From NCBI GenBank assembly GCA_050996405.1, contig JBPCRW010000224.1:1-8556 (forward strand): a stretch of 8,556 bases of DNA, in the 5' to 3' direction. A program made the position numbers and the translations under genes. Source of the DNA: JBPCRW01 sp050996405 (GTDB lineage: Bacteria; Acidobacteriota; Blastocatellia; Pyrinomonadales; Pyrinomonadaceae). Of the stretch, positions 6,790 through 8,556 are shown piece by piece. Position 1 is the stretch's first letter; every line of letters begins with the position of its first letter. Below the pieces are notes generated by a model. That model made no database searches. It saw nothing but the letters and a program-made list of their open reading frames with translations, and was not told the DNA's origin.

Positions 6790-7811
6790 GCGGCGACAAT
6801 CTCCGTTCCGTATTGCATCCGGTAATAATCGCGGTAATCGCCGCTGCGAATACGTTTTACCCAGTCCTGATTTTCCCGATACCATTCGATTGTTTTCCGC
6901 AAACCTTCTTCCCAATTCGTCTGCGGTTTCCAGCCGATTTCAGTTTCGATTTTGGTCGGGTCAATCGCGTAACGACGGTCGTGTCCGAGCCGGTCTGTGA
7001 CATATTTGATGAGCGAATGCGGTTTGCCGAGAGCGTCTAAAATCGCGGTCACGACTTCCAGATTGTCGCGCTCATTTCGCGCTCCGATGTTATAAACCTC
7101 GCCGGATTTTCCTTTTTCATAAACCGCCCAAATCGCGCGGCAATGGTCTTCGACAAAAATCCAGTCGCGCACGTTTTTGCCGTCGCCGTAGATGGGCAGA
7201 GGCTCGTCGCGCATCGCGTTTGAAATCATCAGCGGAATCAGTTTTTCGGGAAATTGCCGCTGTCCGTAATTGTTGCCGCAGCGAGTTATAATCGTATCAA
7301 CGCCGAAAGTTTCACGCGCCGCGCGGACGACTAATTCGGCAGCGGCTTTTGAAGCGGCATACGGCGAATTCGGCTCAACCGGCGACGCTTCGGTGAAAAA
7401 AGCCGTTTCGTCTTCGGGCAAAGTTCCCATCACTTCGTCGGTCGAAACCTGCACAAAACGCCGCGCATTTTTCTCTCTCGCCGCGTCTAATAAAACCTGC
7501 GTTCCCAAAATATTCGTCCGCAAAAATTCGTCCGCCGAATGAATCGAGCGGTCAACATGAGTTTCGGCGGCAAAGTTAAAAACCGCGTCGGTTTCTTCCG
7601 GTAACGCGCTCAAAACCGCGTCTGAATTGCAAATATCGCCGTGAATAAATTTGTGTCTCGCATCGTCCAAACCTGTGAGATTGTCGAGATTTCCCGCATA
7701 AGTCAGCGCGTCGAAATTGATGATTTCAATGTCGGAAGTTTCATTTAAAACAAGGCGGATAAACTCCGAGCCGATAAATCCCGCTCCGCCGGTCACAAAA
7801 ATTTTCTTCAT
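6786..7811 (-). CDS. rfbB: dTDP-glucose 4,6-dehydratase (RmlB)
   Basis: This 341-residue extended SDR enzyme converts dTDP-glucose to dTDP-4-dehydro-6-deoxy-glucose, the second step of dTDP-rhamnose synthesis. It has NAD-binding GGAGFIGS (8-15), the DALTYAGNLDNL substrate-fold signature (34-45), AAETHVDRSI (81-90), the catalytic STDEV (123-127) with T124/D125/E126, and Y151xxxK155 in SPYAASKAAAELV. RCGNNYGQRQFPEKLIP (177-193) and the DRLGHDRRYAID stretch (273-284) are diagnostic. The usual STDEVYG reads STDEVMG here, a single substitution outside the catalytic triad. It is the first gene of an rfbB-rfbD pair joined by ATGA. The upstream 73-base gap to the PH-domain gene is almost entirely heptad repeat, which also offers the only promoter-like pair. 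No Shine-Dalgarno precedes the ATG at 7811. Confidence 0.95.
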   Translation of the reverse strand: MKKIFVTGGAGFIGSEFIRLVLNETSDIEIINFDALTYAGNLDNLTGLDDARHKFIHGDICNSDAVLSALPEETDAVFNFAAETHVDRSIHSADEFLRTNILGTQVLLDAAREKNARRFVQVSTDEVMGTLPEDETAFFTEASPVEPNSPYAASKAAAELVVRAARETFGVDTIITRCGNNYGQRQFPEKLIPLMISNAMRDEPLPIYGDGKNVRDWIFVEDHCRAIWAVYEKGKSGEVYNIGARNERDNLEVVTAILDALGKPHSLIKYVTDRLGHDRRYAIDPTKIETEIGWKPQTNWEEGLRKTIEWYRENQDWVKRIRSGDYRDYYRMQYGTEIVAA

Positions 7812-7814
7812 AAA

Positions 7815-7883
7815 TAATAATTGATAACTGATAATTTATTGAGTTTTCATTATCAATTATCAATTATCAATTATCAACTATCA
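7815..7883. repeat. Opposed heptad-repeat element (ATTATCA family)
   Basis: The right arm has four exact ATTATCA units (7849-7876) plus ACTATCA (7877-7883). The left arm has the same unit inverted: TAATAAT, TGATAAC and TGATAAT (7815-7835). The 13-base centre is 7836-7848. The arms pair over 21 bases (7815-7835 with 7849-7869) with two mismatches, so a transcript could form a long AU-rich hairpin. It fills the gap between the PH-domain gene and rfbB. Short tandem heptamers of this kind are known from intergenic regions of cyanobacteria and other bacteria; I cannot say whether this one is dispersed in the genome. Confidence 0.85.
7849..7877 (-). promoter_or_regulatory. Repeat-built candidate promoter for rfbB-rfbD
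   Basis: On the minus strand the tandem heptad contains TTGATA at 7872-7877 (5 of 6 to the -35 consensus) and GATAAT at 7849-7854 (5 of 6 to the -10 consensus), separated by exactly 17 bases. The start would be near 7842, about 30 bases before the rfbB ATG. The spacing follows from the 7-bp period: three units separate the two hexamers. Whether it works as a promoter or only resembles one cannot be decided from sequence. Confidence 0.4.
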
Positions 7884-7884
7884 G

Positions 7885-8475
7885 TCATTTATCGAGCCGC
7901 CGCATTTGTTTGAGCAAAGCATCGGCGTATTTCTTCGGCGAATTAACATTTTTCAAAATGATTTTGCCGCCCGCGTCGCTCGCGTTTTCGATTACCAAAT
8001 CGCCGAAACCGAGCATTCGCTGCGTAACGCCTGCGGAAACCGAAACGTCCTGAATCGTCCGCAGCGGAACGTTGCGCGTTTTCTGCGAAATAAAACCTTC
8101 GTCAATTTCGACTTTAGAATCAGTCAGCGTATAGCGCACGACATTGCGCCGCAAATGATAAAACGCCGGAACCAAAAGCAAAGAAAGTCCGGCTAAAACG
8201 AAAATCCAAGGCGAGATACCAAATTTTAGCCAATTATCAATTGAGACAAGCAAAGCGACCAGCAAAAATGCTCCGGCGATTGCCGCCGCGTAGCCGATTT
8301 TAACGAACAGCAGCGTCGGACGAATCGAAAAAATCTGTCGCTCGTCTTTGTGTTCGGTTTCTATTCTCGGCGGACGCGCCACTTTTGTTTCTTCTTCGCC
8401 GTCAAAACGCAAGCCGCATTTTTGGCAGAAAATCGCTTCGTCAGAATTTTTCGCGCCGCATCTGTTACAAAACAT
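7885..8475 (-). CDS. Zinc-ribbon membrane protein with bacterial PH (bPH_2/YdbT-like) domain
   Basis: The 196-residue protein starts with a zinc ribbon, CNRC (C3/C6) and CQKC (C17/C20), followed by a charged linker (about 25-50). Two membrane helices (about 55-78 and 86-107) come next, forming a hairpin. A bPH_2 (former DUF304) domain covers about 112-186, with the signature PLRTIQDV (137-144), then MLGFGDLVIENA (154-165). By topology both the ribbon and the PH domain should face the cytosol. Family members are small membrane proteins of mostly unknown role; some bPH_2 proteins (YdbS/YdbT) are linked to envelope stress and export. The start at 8475 is fixed by the ribbon beginning at residue 3. 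No Shine-Dalgarno is seen. It lies 73 bases upstream of rfbB on the same strand and may be read through into it, but nothing ties it to sugar synthesis. Confidence 0.85.
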   Translation of the reverse strand: MFCNRCGAKNSDEAIFCQKCGLRFDGEEETKVARPPRIETEHKDERQIFSIRPTLLFVKIGYAAAIAGAFLLVALLVSIDNWLKFGISPWIFVLAGLSLLLVPAFYHLRRNVVRYTLTDSKVEIDEGFISQKTRNVPLRTIQDVSVSAGVTQRMLGFGDLVIENASDAGGKIILKNVNSPKKYADALLKQMRRLDK

Positions 8476-8484
8476 AAATTTTTT

Positions 8485-8543
8485 GAGTCGAGAGTCAAAG
8501 GAAAATTATTTATCTTACATTCTTGACTCCAGACTCTCGACTT
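8485..8543. repeat. Second opposed heptad-repeat element (GAGTCNN family)
   Basis: The left arm has two 7-base units, GAGTCGA and GAGTCAA (8485-8498). The right arm has three inverted units, TTGACTC, CAGACTC and TCGACTT (8523-8543). AGTCGAGAGTC (8486-8496) is exactly complementary to GACTCTCGACT (8532-8542). In an alternative register GAGTCAA (8492-8498) pairs with TTGACTC (8523-8529). The element lies 10 bases upstream of the PH-domain gene's start codon, in the gap that runs off the right edge. The layout mirrors the element at 7815-7883 but with an unrelated unit sequence. Confidence 0.75.
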
Positions 8544-8556
8544 TAAAGAATCATAC

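Noticed and set aside
5944..6915. A 323-residue form of RmlD starting at 6915
   Set aside because: The extra 42 residues are an out-of-frame reading of the rfbB 3' end and would push the Rossmann strand to residue 43. The ATG at 6789 gives the normal N-terminus and an ATGA overlap.
7849..7883. Tandem repeat considered as a CRISPR array or replication iteron set
   Set aside because: The units are 7 bases with no spacers and there are no cas genes. No replication gene is nearby, so an iteron role has no support.
7885..8475. PH-domain gene as part of the polysaccharide system
   Set aside because: It has same-strand proximity only, with a 73-base repeat-filled gap and no glycan-related motif. 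Treated as a neighbour, not a component.

Overview
The window carries five protein genes, one probable small secreted-peptide gene and several regulatory or repeat elements. No rRNA, tRNA, insertion sequence or CRISPR array was seen. By eye the DNA is of moderate GC (mid to upper 40s percent). Glu/Lys-rich proteins use many GAA, AAA and GCG codons, most genes lack a clear Shine-Dalgarno, and a Wzc-type tyrosine autokinase is present. This points to a diderm environmental bacterium. The mix of gene types and style would suit an Acidobacteriota lineage (Blastocatellia/Pyrinomonadales-like), but that is a guess from style, not a placement.

Layout. Positions 1-2945 (minus) hold the first 981 residues of a large FAD/NAD(P)-dependent, iron-sulfur oxidoreductase related to the GltD/NfnB/PyrK families; its C-terminus is beyond the left edge. 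A 305-base divergent intergenic region (2946-3250) holds a near-consensus sigma-70-type promoter firing rightward into a fused Wzz/BY-kinase gene (3251-5767), which is followed by a 47-codon gene for a probable exported peptide (5799-5942). These end tail-to-tail, with a one-base gap, against rfbD (5944-6789, minus). rfbD overlaps rfbB (6786-7811, minus) by an ATGA. Upstream of rfbB lies a 7-bp tandem-repeat element in two opposed arms (7815-7883). Then comes a membrane protein with a zinc ribbon and a bacterial PH domain (7885-8475, minus), whose own upstream region carries a second, differently sequenced heptad element (8485-8543).

How the parts fit. RfbB and RfbD catalyse the second and fourth steps of dTDP-L-rhamnose synthesis. 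The Wzz/BY-kinase controls chain length and export of a surface polysaccharide that may contain rhamnose. The missing enzymes RfbA and RfbC are not in the window. The oxidoreductase and the PH-domain protein look functionally unrelated to polysaccharide and probably mark the edges of the polysaccharide block.

The most interesting signals are: (1) the composite oxidoreductase, with eight cysteines and a helical insertion in its NAD(P) domain; (2) the heptad repeat, whose 7-bp period produces a -35/-10 pair at exactly 17 bp upstream of rfbB; (3) a 12-bp perfect hairpin plus T-run that lies inside the 3' coding end of rfbD and probably terminates the opposing transcript; and (4) the small exported peptide.
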